A stretch of 64,000 nt of DNA, from positions 24,776-88,775 of the forward strand of contig CAKVOU010000009.1 of the NCBI GenBank assembly GCA_934796165.1. The letters are read 5' to 3'. Numbering within the stretch: the first letter of the stretch is position 1; every line of letters starts with the position of its first letter. A model generated the notes under the pieces. The model saw only the letters and a program-made list of their open reading frames with translations, ran no database searches and was not told the DNA's origin. The DNA comes from an uncultured Eubacteriales bacterium. GTDB lineage: Bacteria; Bacillota; Clostridia; Oscillospirales; CAG-272. The translations under genes and the position numbers were made by a program. Positions 43,215-52,228 of this stretch are shown piece after piece.

Positions 43215-45689
43215 TCATTTCCCGGCTTCAAGCCCGAGACGGGCAACGGATTCATCCCGCATCCTGTACTTCAGGATCTTCCCCGCCGCGTTCATTGGAA
43301 ACTCACGGGTAAAGACAAAGTACCGGGGGACTTTGTGACGCGCCATATGCGCGTTACCGTACTCCCGCATCTCCGTTTCGTCGGATTCCGTACCATCGTG
43401 AAGAATGATCCACGCGCACGCCTCCTCGCCGTACCGGTTGTCGGGAACACCGACCACCTGCACATCACGCACCTTGGGGTGTGTCAGGTAGAATTCCTCA
43501 ATCTCACGCGGATACAGATTCTCCCCTCCGCGGATAATCATATCCTTGAGCCGCCCGGTCACCTTGTAATACCCGTCCGGCGTACGGCAGCAGATGTCGC
43601 CCGTGTGGAGCCAGCCGTCGGGGTCGATCGTCGCGGCGGTCGCCTTCGGCATTTTGTAGTAGCCCTTCATGATGTTGAAGCCGCGGGCAACAAATTCTCC
43701 GTTCTCGCCATCCGGAAGCTCCGCACCCGTTTCCGGGTCAATGATACGGCATTCCACCCCCGGGAACGCGCTCCCGACCGTTTCCACGCGATGGTCAAGG
43801 TCTTCGTTGACCTCCCCCATGGTACATCCGGGCGACGACTCCGTCTGACCGTAAACGCTGACGATCTCGGTCATGTTCATGTCCGTTGCTGCGCGGCGCA
43901 TCAGGTCGGCGGGACAGTTGGAGCCTGCCATAATGCCCGTTCGCATATGAGAAAAGTCCGTTTTGCCGAAATCCGGATGATTGAACATGGCGATGAACAT
44001 GGTCGGAACGCCGTTGAAGCAGGTAATGCGTTCCGCTGTCACGCAGGCGAGCGACGACTGGGGTGAAAAATACGGAAGCGGACAAAGCGTTCCGCCGTGC
44101 GTCATCATGGAGGTCATGGACAGCACCATGCCGAAGCAATGGAACATCGGCACCTGGATCATCATGCGGTCGGCAGTGGACAGATCCATGCGGTCGCCGA
44201 TGATCTTACCGTTGTTGATAATGTTACTGTGAGTCAGCATCACGCCCTTCGGGAAGCCCGTCGTGCCGGAGGTGTACTGCATATTGGCGACATCGTCCGG
44301 ACGCACCTCCGCCGCACGGCGGCGGACCTCCTCCATGGGAACCGAGGACGCGCGGCACTGCATTTCCTCCCAGGTAAGGCACCCGTCCAGCCGGCAGCCG
44401 ACCGTCACGATGTTGCGAAGGAACGGAAGTTTCTTTGCGTACAATGGTTCTCCCGGCTTCGTGGTTATAAGTTCCGGGCAAAGCTCAGACATGATCGCAC
44501 GGTAATCCGAATCCTTGCACGACCCGATCATGACCAGCGTATGCGTATCCGACTGGCGGAGCAGATACTCCGCCTCATGAATCTTGTATGCAGTATTGAC
44601 CGTAACCAGCACCGCGCCGATCTTGGTCGTCGCCCAGAAGGTAAGAAACCATTCCGGAACGTTTGTCGCCCAGACAGCGACATGATCCCCCCGCTTCACG
44701 CCAAGCGAAATGAGCGCGGCGGCAGTCCTGTCCACGTCGCGGCGGAATTCCGCGTAGGTACGTGTATAATCCAGCGTCGTGTACTTGAAGGCATACTGAT
44801 CAGGATACTGCTCCGCCATCACGTCAAGCACCTCGGAAAAGGTCTTGTCGATGACATCGAATTTCTTCCACGGAAAACTGCCGGTGTGCGCGCGGTTGTA
44901 ATACAGGCGATTCCGATGCACATTTCCCATAGCACGGGTCATATAACTGACATATTGCGTCAGAACAATATCCGCGTCGGTATACTCGGCGTTATCGGCG
45001 GCAACGAGATAGCCGTCGTAGTTGAGGGAACGGAGCGCGTCGAGGAATTCGCCGATGGGGAGTTCCCCGTCTCCGATGAGTACGTCACGTCCCGCTTTTC
45101 TGTCGCCGATCCGCACATTTTTGATGTATGCACCGAGCATCTGTACCGTTTGTTCCGCGCTCTCCCCTGCACAAAAATAGGTTTCTCTGACATTCCACGA
45201 CGCACCGACCGCCCCACTTGCAAAGCAGTTGATGAGGTCGATTAACCGTTCGGCATGCGCAAGATAGCCGCACGTTTCAAACAGAATTGTTACGTTATCC
45301 CCCTCTGCTTTGCGTACTGCGGGGGCAAGGCAATCCCGGATCTGTCCGGATGAAACAATCTCCCCGAACTTTTCTGTCACGCGGATGATGACATAAGGAA
45401 TCCCCGCGTCGGCGGCAAGTCCCACATACCGCGCGACGGTTTCCCCGTCGTCTGCTCCGGTTCCGATCGGCTCCGGGCAGGTCAGCGCACTGACCGAAAT
45501 ATGTCGGTTACAGAGTTTTCTTCTGGCGCCCGCACGATCAGCTGACCGGAACAGATTGTCCGCATGCGTGCGGATTTCCCGGTCAACATCGAACACCTCA
45601 AAGCCGGAAAACCCGTAGTCGGCGGCAATGTTGCACAGCCTGACAAAGGACGCGGCTGTTACATATTCGGTGGAAAAAGCAAGTTTCAT
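43215..45689 (-). CDS. Xylose-isomerase-like TIM barrel fused to an acyl-CoA synthetase (Leu T-box operon)
   Basis: 824 residues. Residues 1-265 are a sugar-phosphate-isomerase/AP-endonuclease-2-like TIM barrel (start MKLAFSTEYVTAASFVRLCN). Residues 285-820 are an ANL adenylating enzyme with P-loop YTSGTTGFPKGVMLTHSN, VYGQTESSPG, LHTGDICCRTPDGY, GRLKDMIIRGGENLYPREIE and the catalytic lysine in NAAGKILKYRMRD. The synthetase half is FadD/AcsF-like and distinct from the two cupin fusions. Start at 45689 has GGGGAG seven bases upstream, one base after the previous stop. The likely acid is isovalerate or a related acid by context (inference). Confidence 0.9.
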   Translation of the reverse strand: MKLAFSTEYVTAASFVRLCNIAADYGFSGFEVFDVDREIRTHADNLFRSADRAGARRKLCNRHISVSALTCPEPIGTGADDGETVARYVGLAADAGIPYVIIRVTEKFGEIVSSGQIRDCLAPAVRKAEGDNVTILFETCGYLAHAERLIDLINCFASGAVGASWNVRETYFCAGESAEQTVQMLGAYIKNVRIGDRKAGRDVLIGDGELPIGEFLDALRSLNYDGYLVAADNAEYTDADIVLTQYVSYMTRAMGNVHRNRLYYNRAHTGSFPWKKFDVIDKTFSEVLDVMAEQYPDQYAFKYTTLDYTRTYAEFRRDVDRTAAALISLGVKRGDHVAVWATNVPEWFLTFWATTKIGAVLVTVNTAYKIHEAEYLLRQSDTHTLVMIGSCKDSDYRAIMSELCPELITTKPGEPLYAKKLPFLRNIVTVGCRLDGCLTWEEMQCRASSVPMEEVRRRAAEVRPDDVANMQYTSGTTGFPKGVMLTHSNIINNGKIIGDRMDLSTADRMMIQVPMFHCFGMVLSMTSMMTHGGTLCPLPYFSPQSSLACVTAERITCFNGVPTMFIAMFNHPDFGKTDFSHMRTGIMAGSNCPADLMRRAATDMNMTEIVSVYGQTESSPGCTMGEVNEDLDHRVETVGSAFPGVECRIIDPETGAELPDGENGEFVARGFNIMKGYYKMPKATAATIDPDGWLHTGDICCRTPDGYYKVTGRLKDMIIRGGENLYPREIEEFYLTHPKVRDVQVVGVPDNRYGEEACAWIILHDGTESDETEMREYGNAHMARHKVPRYFVFTREFPMNAAGKILKYRMRDESVARLGLEAGK

Positions 45690-45690
45690 A

Positions 45691-47079
45691 TCAGTTCTCC
45701 CCGTATACGATCTTGTTGAGCGCGCCGATATAGGCACGGATACTTGCGCCGATGATGTCCGTTGAAATGCCGTTTCCGGCATAGAGCTTTCCCTCCGAGC
45801 GCAGGCGGACGACTGCGGAACCGAGCGCCTCGCGCCCCTCCGTCACCGCCTGGATGCGGAATTCGTCCAGCTCATAGTGATGTCCGATGATCTGCTCGAT
45901 TGCACGGAACGACGCGTCAATCGGTCCGTCCCCGGTGCTGACACCGCAGAACTTTTCCCCGGCACGCGAAAGCGTGATCTGCGCCATGGCGGGCGTGATA
46001 TTGCCGCTGGTCGAAACATAGCTTTCCAGGTGATAGGTGGACGGCACCTGCATAGCACTGCCGGCGATGATCGCGTCAAGCTCCCGCTCCCCGATGCTGC
46101 CCTTTTTCCCGGCAACCCGCCTGATCTCCTCAAACACTCTGCCCCGGTCTTCTTCGCCGAGATCGTATCCGAGTGCCAGAATCGCCGCATCCGTGTCCGC
46201 GCGGGTACTGTCCGCGCCGAGCGCAACTTTCGCGGATTCCGCTGGGAGCGGTGAAGCCCCGCTCTCTGCGCCGATCTCTTCCCGCAAAGCGGCAATTCCC
46301 CTGCGGATCTCCGTCAGGTGCAATCCGGTTTCCGCGCCGAGCGCGTCGCTCCTTGCGCGAAGGACCTCCGCAAACGCGGCGGCGGGCATCACCCCATCCC
46401 CCGCCATGGCAAGCGAAATGCCGTCTGCACCTGCACGAATCGCAGAAACCGCACAAGAAACTGCGAGCCCGAGTGAATCCGATGTTCTGACAAATACGGA
46501 CACGCCGTCAGGCATCGCCTCTCTGACTGCGGCAACCGTTCCGGCAAATTCCTCCGGCATCCGGTCTCCTGCATCGTCGCAGATCGTCACACCGGAAGCA
46601 CCGTTTTCCACGGCGGCAAGGCAGGCGCGGATCAGGAAATCTTCGTCGGCGCGGGTCGCGTCCTCTGCCACGAATTCAACGGGAGCTCCCGTTTCCTTCG
46701 CTGCACGGCAGATATCGGCAATGCGTTCCGGCATCCCCGCCGCTTTCACGTGCGCCATGTATTCCATCCGCACAGTGGAAACCGGAAGCGTAACCTGAAG
46801 CATAAAGCATCCGTTCCCGGCAAATGCCGCAGAAACCGCCGGGACCTCCTCCTTCCCTCTGACGGGAACCTTCAACTGCGCGGTCTCCACCGACGCGGCG
46901 ATCGTCCGATACAGAACGGAATCCTCTTTTTCGTTTTTCGGTGCGGGAAGCTCGATCGCGTCAAAGCCAAGTTTGTCGAGGCGGCGGGCAATCTGCACTT
47001 TTTCGCGGAAGGACAAGATTTTTTCTTTTTCCGAAGCGAGCACGGCAAGCGTTCTGTCAGTCACGGTCAGTCTTTTCAT
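45691..47079 (-). CDS. Isopropylmalate-synthase-like protein with lost active site and intact leucine-sensing domain
   Basis: 462 residues. The N-terminal region is a LeuA/HMGL-like barrel, but the catalytic motif that should read D-T-T-L-R-D-G is DRTLAVL, the metal H-x-H before NDLGLA is replaced (VRTSDSLGLA), and the G-x-G-E-R-x-G-N loop reads MAGDGVMPAA. The C-terminal domain (about residues 349-462) is a normal LeuA allosteric domain: VSTGDGPIDASFRAIEQI and YAGNGISTDIIGASIRAY. It is therefore probably a leucine-binding pseudoenzyme, or acts on something else. Start at 47079 has AGGGG seven bases upstream. First gene of the leucine T-box operon. Confidence 0.88.
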   Translation of the reverse strand: MKRLTVTDRTLAVLASEKEKILSFREKVQIARRLDKLGFDAIELPAPKNEKEDSVLYRTIAASVETAQLKVPVRGKEEVPAVSAAFAGNGCFMLQVTLPVSTVRMEYMAHVKAAGMPERIADICRAAKETGAPVEFVAEDATRADEDFLIRACLAAVENGASGVTICDDAGDRMPEEFAGTVAAVREAMPDGVSVFVRTSDSLGLAVSCAVSAIRAGADGISLAMAGDGVMPAAAFAEVLRARSDALGAETGLHLTEIRRGIAALREEIGAESGASPLPAESAKVALGADSTRADTDAAILALGYDLGEEDRGRVFEEIRRVAGKKGSIGERELDAIIAGSAMQVPSTYHLESYVSTSGNITPAMAQITLSRAGEKFCGVSTGDGPIDASFRAIEQIIGHHYELDEFRIQAVTEGREALGSAVVRLRSEGKLYAGNGISTDIIGASIRAYIGALNKIVYGEN

Positions 47080-47107
47080 AGAGGTTCCCCTTTTCTCGGA
47101 TTTGAAA

Positions 47108-47386
47108 TAATAAAAAACCGCAGAAACCAAACTGGCTTCTGCGGGATGATTAACTGAAAAATTAACCACGGTACCACCCGGATTACCGTCCATGGACGGT
47201 CACTCATAAGGCTCAGACAAGCCCCCGATCTGTAACGGGATCTCCCGGAACTCCATACTGCCGCGCGTCGCGCGATTCCGGAGTTCGGCTCAGGTACGAG
47301 ACCGATTCTGCACAGCATTACCGTCTCACACCGACCGACGGCTCTCTGTAAACTGCATCCGCAGAACGTAATACCCTCTTTGCTTT
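47108..47386 (-). promoter_or_regulatory. T-box leader, probable leucine specifier (CUC)
   Basis: Minus-strand features: Stem I with distal AGAGAGCCGTCGGTCGGTG, T-box GGGTGGTACCGTGG (plus 47166-47179), and terminator CCGCAGAAGCC/GGTTTCTGCGG followed by TTTTTTATT (plus 47112-47144). The specifier-loop 3' side ends CTCG before the basal TACC strand, so CTC is at plus 47298-47300, followed by a purine as usual. The downstream LeuA-like gene agrees with leucine. Confidence 0.92.
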
Positions 47387-47392
47387 TTTATC

Positions 47393-47421
47393 AGTTTACC
47401 ATGTCAAAGCGGATTTGTCAA
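47393..47421 (-). promoter_or_regulatory. Promoter of the Leu T-box operon
   Basis: Minus-strand TTGACA (plus 47416-47421), 17 bases, TAAACT (plus 47393-47398) preceded by TGG (extended -10). Confidence 0.85.
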
Positions 47422-47521
47422 TGCACAATTCCGCACAAAAACGGTTTTGGGACATTCCGGTCATTCGTTCAATTCTGCCAAATCCGACTGGTTTCACGCC
47501 CATATTGTCCCGTTGACGGCA

Positions 47522-49528
47522 TCACTCCCGTACCGTCTCGTTGACAATGCGGTCATACGACCGGGCAGTCAGGAAATACACCGCCACGTAGATGAGAAGG
47601 AACACAAGAAAGGTCACAAGCGTACAGAAGAAAAACAGCGGAACATCGGTCAAACCGAACAGAATGAGAATCTGCCTGATCATCGGGAATGCAAAGGTAA
47701 TATGAACGGCGGCAGTGAGGATCGGCAGGAAGAACACGGTCAGAATCTGGGAGAGGATCGTGGAGCGGACCTCCTTTTTCGTCATACCAACCTTCTGCAT
47801 GATTCGGAAGCGCTCCCTGTCGTCATACCCCTCGGAAATCTGCTTGTAATAGATGATGAGCACTGTCGCAAGCAGGAACAGAAGTCCTAAGAACATCCCG
47901 AGGAAGAAGAAGGAGCCGTAGGATGCCAGGTAATCACTGCGGACAAGTTGTTTACTGACCCCGCGCCGGATGGAAAAGGTCTGTCCGTCCATCGTTTCCG
48001 TCCGCGCGGTCACGTCAATCAGCTTTTCGCCGAGGTCCGCCCGTTCCTGCTCCGTTCCGCCGGAAAAATCGCAGAAGGTCGTCACACTGACGGACGGACC
48101 ATCGGCTTCCCATCCGTCATCCCGGATTGCGAAAAGCGTCTCCTGCTCGGGAACAACCACATAAACGACCGGATACGCAAACTCCGCCGGGACCCGTGCG
48201 GACAGTGATTTCGGGTCAAAGGAGCGCGCCCGATACGTACTTCCGAGCAGGTTGACGGTATCACCAAACCCGTTTTTCTCGGTTCCGATGTACACCCCGT
48301 CCCTCTCCGGGGTAAGCGTGCTCCCGGTCAGGACGCGATAGCTTTCCGCGTCCATGATCCAGACAAAACACAAGTCGGTATCCGGATCATCGGAAAGCCG
48401 GAGCGTATCCCCCTGCCTGTCACCCAGAAACCGCAGGCAACGATAACTCGCAAGCGCCGTCACCCCAAAACCGTTTTCCGTGACGGTACTGCGGATAATC
48501 CGCTCGTTTTCCGCAATGCGCGGATCGTCCGTTCCGGTGTAATCCGAAACGGTGAAATCGTGCGGATACATCCGGTCGATCGCTGCGTTTGTGCCGAGAT
48601 ACAGGCAGACTGTGGTTGAGACCGTGACCAATACCATGGTAGACAGGATACAGATGCTCGCAAGCCCCGCCGCATTGCGTTTCATACGGTACAGCATGCC
48701 GGAAACGGTCGGGAAATGCCGCGTTTGGTAATAATAACGCTTGTTCTTTCTCAGCGCTTTGAAAAACACGATACTGAACGCCGTAAACAGAAGATAGGTT
48801 CCGGCAATGACCAGAAGCACCGCAAGGAAGAACATTACGATTGCTTTGACTGCGTCATCTACGGTAACTGCAATCGCGTATCCGGCACCGAGCGACAGAA
48901 TTCCAAGAATGGCAAGAATCCATCTGGATTTGGGTTCCCGCTCCCCTTCACCGGAGCCGCGGAGCAATTCCACCGGGCGGGAAAGGTGGATGATGCGCAG
49001 CGTGTTTGCGAGGATCACAAAATAAACGGCGGAAAAGAAGATTGCCGTGATGAGAAGTGCGAAGGGGTCAAAGCGAAGCCCGAAGGCGACATTTCCCCCG
49101 AGGATCCGCAAAAGAAGCAATTGCAGAAGTTTTGCAAATACAACGCCGAAAAGAATGCCGAAACCGAAGACAAGCAGGATGGTATCCAGCGTTTCAAACA
49201 CAAGAACTCTGCCGATGTGACGTTTTTCCATGCCGAGGATATTGTAGATGGCGAATTCCCTTTTGCGGGCTTTTGTCAGAACGCTGTTTGTGTAAAACAG
49301 AATGATGGCGGCAAATACGGCAATGACGATACAGCCGAAGCGCAGAACGAGCGCCACGTTTATCCCGCCGCGGATGGTGGGGAGTACCGGATCGTTTGCG
49401 AGCGTCAGCATGATAAAAAACATCATCACGGTGACGGCTCCCGCAAGCAGATACGGAAAATAGAATCGGCGGTTGTTTTTGATATTGGTTGCGGCAAGCC
49501 TGGGATATAGAAAAATACGGTTACACAC
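47522..49528 (-). CDS. BceB-type ABC permease (peptide antibiotic resistance)
   Basis: 668 residues in FtsX-like topology: one N-terminal helix and a first group of three, then a second group, a large extracellular loop of about 200 residues (roughly 310-520), and two C-terminal helices after. The loop between helices 7 and 8 is the hallmark of BceB permeases, which sense and remove peptide antibiotics such as bacitracin. Start GTG at 49528 has GGAGG eight bases upstream and overlaps the ATPase stop by eight bases. No terminator was seen in the 80 bases after the stop. Confidence 0.9.
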   Translation of the reverse strand: MCNRIFLYPRLAATNIKNNRRFYFPYLLAGAVTVMMFFIMLTLANDPVLPTIRGGINVALVLRFGCIVIAVFAAIILFYTNSVLTKARKREFAIYNILGMEKRHIGRVLVFETLDTILLVFGFGILFGVVFAKLLQLLLLRILGGNVAFGLRFDPFALLITAIFFSAVYFVILANTLRIIHLSRPVELLRGSGEGEREPKSRWILAILGILSLGAGYAIAVTVDDAVKAIVMFFLAVLLVIAGTYLLFTAFSIVFFKALRKNKRYYYQTRHFPTVSGMLYRMKRNAAGLASICILSTMVLVTVSTTVCLYLGTNAAIDRMYPHDFTVSDYTGTDDPRIAENERIIRSTVTENGFGVTALASYRCLRFLGDRQGDTLRLSDDPDTDLCFVWIMDAESYRVLTGSTLTPERDGVYIGTEKNGFGDTVNLLGSTYRARSFDPKSLSARVPAEFAYPVVYVVVPEQETLFAIRDDGWEADGPSVSVTTFCDFSGGTEQERADLGEKLIDVTARTETMDGQTFSIRRGVSKQLVRSDYLASYGSFFFLGMFLGLLFLLATVLIIYYKQISEGYDDRERFRIMQKVGMTKKEVRSTILSQILTVFFLPILTAAVHITFAFPMIRQILILFGLTDVPLFFFCTLVTFLVFLLIYVAVYFLTARSYDRIVNETVRE

Positions 49529-50303
49529 GTCCCTCACCTCCCGGTAAGGACGCGCCGGTCGCAAGCAGAGTCAGGGTATCCGTAATGCGCTCGTAAAAAC
49601 GTTCATCTCCGTCGTTTCCGCGATAGATCTGATGGAACACCTCGCCGTCCTTGATGAAGAGCACCCGCCCCGCGCGGCTTGCGGCGCGTACCGAATGCGT
49701 TACCATCAGAATGGTCTGTCCGTCTGCGTTGACGTTCCCGAACAAACGGAGCAGCTCATCCGTGGACCGGGAATCCAGGGCGCCGGTCGGCTCATCGGCA
49801 AGTACCAGTTGCGGTTTTGTGATCAACGCCCGCGCAACCGCCACGCGTTGTTTCTGCCCGCCTGAAATTTCATATGGAAATTTTTCAAGCAAATCCGCAA
49901 TTCCGAGCTGGCGGGAGAGCGGCAATAACCGCTTTTCCATTTCCGTGTATTTCATGCCCGCAAGCACGAGCGGCAGAAAGATATTGTCCCTGACCGAAAA
50001 GGTATCCAGCAGGTTGAATTCCTGAAATACAAAGCCGAGTTTTTCTCTCCGGAACGCCGCAAGATCGGTTTCCTTCACCGCGCCGAGGTCCTGCCCGTCA
50101 AGCAGTACGTTCCCGGACGTCGGGCGGTCAAGTGCCGCGAGAATATTGAGCAGCGTGGTCTTTCCGGAGCCGGATTCCCCCATGATTGCCACGTACTCGC
50201 CCTTTTCCACCGTAAAACTGACGCCCGACAGCGCCTGTACCCGGTTTCCGCCGAAGCGGGTCGTGTATACCTTTTTAACATTTTTCACTTCCAAAATCGC
50301 CAT
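49521..50303 (-). CDS. BceA-type ABC ATPase
   Basis: 260 residues. Walker A GESGSGKTT, signature EISGGQKQRVAVARAL, Walker B LVLADEPTGALDSRS and the H-loop MVTHSV are all intact. The MacB/LolD-like form with LGFVFQEFNLLDTFSV matches the BceA family. Start at 50303 has GGAG six bases upstream. Translated with the permease. Probably induced by the BceR protein encoded upstream; a matching operator lies at 50474-50489. Confidence 0.93.
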   Translation of the reverse strand: MAILEVKNVKKVYTTRFGGNRVQALSGVSFTVEKGEYVAIMGESGSGKTTLLNILAALDRPTSGNVLLDGQDLGAVKETDLAAFRREKLGFVFQEFNLLDTFSVRDNIFLPLVLAGMKYTEMEKRLLPLSRQLGIADLLEKFPYEISGGQKQRVAVARALITKPQLVLADEPTGALDSRSTDELLRLFGNVNADGQTILMVTHSVRAASRAGRVLFIKDGEVFHQIYRGNDGDERFYERITDTLTLLATGASLPGGEGRV

Positions 50304-50415
50304 AGTCTTCTCCAATGCCTTGTGCGGCTCCTCAGATTCCGGGAAACGCCCGAAAGACGCACCGCCTCGCAGGCAGGTGCTTTGATCCCGGGCAGTTTTC
50401 TTTCCCGTCATACTG

Positions 50416-50421
50416 ATTATA
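50416..50421 (-). promoter_or_regulatory. -10 box of a regulated bceAB promoter
   Basis: Minus-strand TATAAT (plus 50416-50421). The -35 position (TGGCAG) is poor, fitting activator dependence. The 187-base gap between bceS and bceA holds this box and the operator. Confidence 0.6.
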
Positions 50422-50473
50422 ACAAAACGGAAAAACGTCTGCCATACTTCCGGCTTACATTTTTCCGTTCAAT

Positions 50474-50489
50474 CTTACATTCCTGTAAG
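50474..50489. promoter_or_regulatory. BceR-type operator upstream of bceAB
   Basis: CTTACA, four bases (TTCC), TGTAAG: a perfect inverted repeat that fits the TNACA-N4-TGTAA pattern known for BceR-like regulators. A second half-site CTTACA lies at 50454-50459, exactly 20 bases closer to the promoter. The full site centres about 60 bases upstream of the -10 box. Confidence 0.75.
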
Positions 50490-50490
50490 G

Positions 50491-51480
50491 TCATTCAAAA
50501 TCCAGGGAAACGCTGTCCAGATCGATCCGCACCTCGGTACCGACGCCGACCTCTGACGTAACTGCGATCCGGTGTCCGAGCCTTGTTAGGATCCGCTTCG
50601 ACAGATACAGTCCGATCCCCGTCGCCAGTTGGTCAACCCGCCCGTTGGAGCCGGTATACCCCTTTTCAAACACACGCGGCAGGTCTTCTTTGGCAATGCC
50701 GATTCCGGTATCCGCAATTACAAGCGTGAGCGGTTCCTCAACGAATACCGTAACACTCCCCGCCCTTGTGTATTTCAACGCATTGGAAAAGAGCTGATCC
50801 AGCACAAAAGAGAACCACTTTTCATCCGTCAGCACCGTCTTGTGTACCGGCGTGTAGCAAAGGCGGATCTTCTTGCGGATAAACCCGGACGCGTACCGGC
50901 GTATCACCCCGCAGAGCATGGTATCCAGATCATACCGGCGGATGAGGAAATCCGAGGATTCACTATCCAGCCGGACATACCCGAGCGCCATTTCCACATA
51001 TCGCTCAACATTCTGAAGGTGGTCGGAAAGTTCCCGGTTTCTCTGCGTATCCTCTTCGGAGAGCAGAAGCCGCATTGCCGCGATCGGTGTTTTGATCTGG
51101 TGCGCCCAGACTGTGTAATATTCGGATTGTTCGGAGAAACGGATCTCCGATACCTCCTCCGAACGCTTTTTCGCGTCGTAAAGCGTCCTGACAAGTGCGG
51201 TATAATCCGCCTCGATTCGTCCATGCGGTTGCGGAAGGTGTTCATCCGTGAAAAGAATCTCCTCCCTCAGGCGAAGAAGCTCGCGATGACGGCGAACAAA
51301 CCCGGAATAATCGACCGCAAACAGAACCAGACCGATTAAGAGGCAGACAGCCATGGCGTAAAGCACAGCCTGTACAGGAAGCCGATATAATGTAAAAACG
51401 ATCGCGAATACCGCGCAAAATGACAAAAACACCCCGATTCCGCGGAGACGGGTACGAAGATAAGCTCCGAGCAGTCGCAC
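50491..51480 (-). CDS. BceS-type intramembrane-sensing histidine kinase (GTG start)
   Basis: 329 residues. Two membrane helices with almost no extracellular loop (residues 10-55), as in BceS kinases that sense through the BceAB transporter. Phospho-acceptor histidine in WAHQIKTPIAAMRLLL. ATP-binding domain with DQLFSNALKYT, DTGIGIAKEDLPRVFEKGYT and GIGLYLSKRIL. The GTG at 51480 has GGAG six bases upstream; an ATG at 51558 lies inside the response regulator gene and is unlikely. Confidence 0.92.
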   Translation of the reverse strand: MRLLGAYLRTRLRGIGVFLSFCAVFAIVFTLYRLPVQAVLYAMAVCLLIGLVLFAVDYSGFVRRHRELLRLREEILFTDEHLPQPHGRIEADYTALVRTLYDAKKRSEEVSEIRFSEQSEYYTVWAHQIKTPIAAMRLLLSEEDTQRNRELSDHLQNVERYVEMALGYVRLDSESSDFLIRRYDLDTMLCGVIRRYASGFIRKKIRLCYTPVHKTVLTDEKWFSFVLDQLFSNALKYTRAGSVTVFVEEPLTLVIADTGIGIAKEDLPRVFEKGYTGSNGRVDQLATGIGLYLSKRILTRLGHRIAVTSEVGVGTEVRIDLDSVSLDFE

Positions 51481-51517
51481 GTTTTTCTCCTTTCTTCGGT
51501 TTCCCGGCAAACCGGGA

Positions 51518-52228
51518 TCAGTCCGGAATACAGTAGCCCATTCCCTTTTTGGTTTCAATGAATCCGGTCAGCCCGGCACTCTCCAGCTTTCTTCTGAGCC
51601 GCGCAATGTTGACGGTGAGCGTGTTTTCATCCACAAAGCAATCGGTTTCCCACAATTTCTCCATCAAGGTCTCTCGCGAGACCACCCGCCCGCAATTTTC
51701 AAACAGGGTAAGCAGCATCCGGTATTCATTTTTGGTCAGCTCGATCCGCCGGTCGGAATAAGACAGACTTGCATCTGAAACATTGAGCAGCGCACCACGG
51801 TGACAAAGCACGGTCGGAGATGCGCCAAAATCATAAGTGCGGCGCAGGATTGCCTGCACCTTTGCAAGCAGAACGCCGAGATCAAACGGTTTTGCAATGA
51901 AATCGTCTGCGCCCATGTTCATTGCCATCACAATATTGAGGTTATCCGATGCGGAGGACAGAAACACCACCGGAACCCGGGAACGTTTTCGAATCTCCGC
52001 ACACCAATGGTATCCGTTATAAAACGGAAGTGAAATATCGACAAGGACCAGATGCGGATCGAATTCCGAGAAAACGGGCATGATCGCGTCAAACGCGTCG
52101 GGAATTTTGACACAAAAACCCCAGGCTCCGAGATACCTTGCAACCGATGCGGCAATGGCATCATTGTCTTCGATTAAAAGAATCCGGAAGCCGTTTCTCT
52201 GGTTTTTGCCGTTTTCGCCTGCGTTCAT
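51518..52228 (-). CDS. BceR-type OmpR-family response regulator
   Basis: 236 residues. Receiver domain with ILLIEDND, phospho-acceptor Asp in VLVDISLPFYNG, switch S/T in VVFLSSASD and lysine in FIAKPFD. DNA-binding winged helix near residues 135-236 (ELTKNEYRMLLTLFENCGRV, TLTVNIARLRRKLE, GMGYCIPD). Its start overlaps the mnmA stop by four bases, an unusual partnership, and its stop is 38 bases before bceS. Confidence 0.93.
   Translation of the reverse strand: MNAGENGKNQRNGFRILLIEDNDAIAASVARYLGAWGFCVKIPDAFDAIMPVFSEFDPHLVLVDISLPFYNGYHWCAEIRKRSRVPVVFLSSASDNLNIVMAMNMGADDFIAKPFDLGVLLAKVQAILRRTYDFGASPTVLCHRGALLNVSDASLSYSDRRIELTKNEYRMLLTLFENCGRVVSRETLMEKLWETDCFVDENTLTVNIARLRRKLESAGLTGFIETKKGMGYCIPD

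Noticed and set aside
43105..43218. Longer N-terminus of the amidohydrolase (ATG at 43218)
   Set aside because: The ATGA overlap is tempting, but the extra residues are low-complexity and a better ribosome-binding site precedes 43104.
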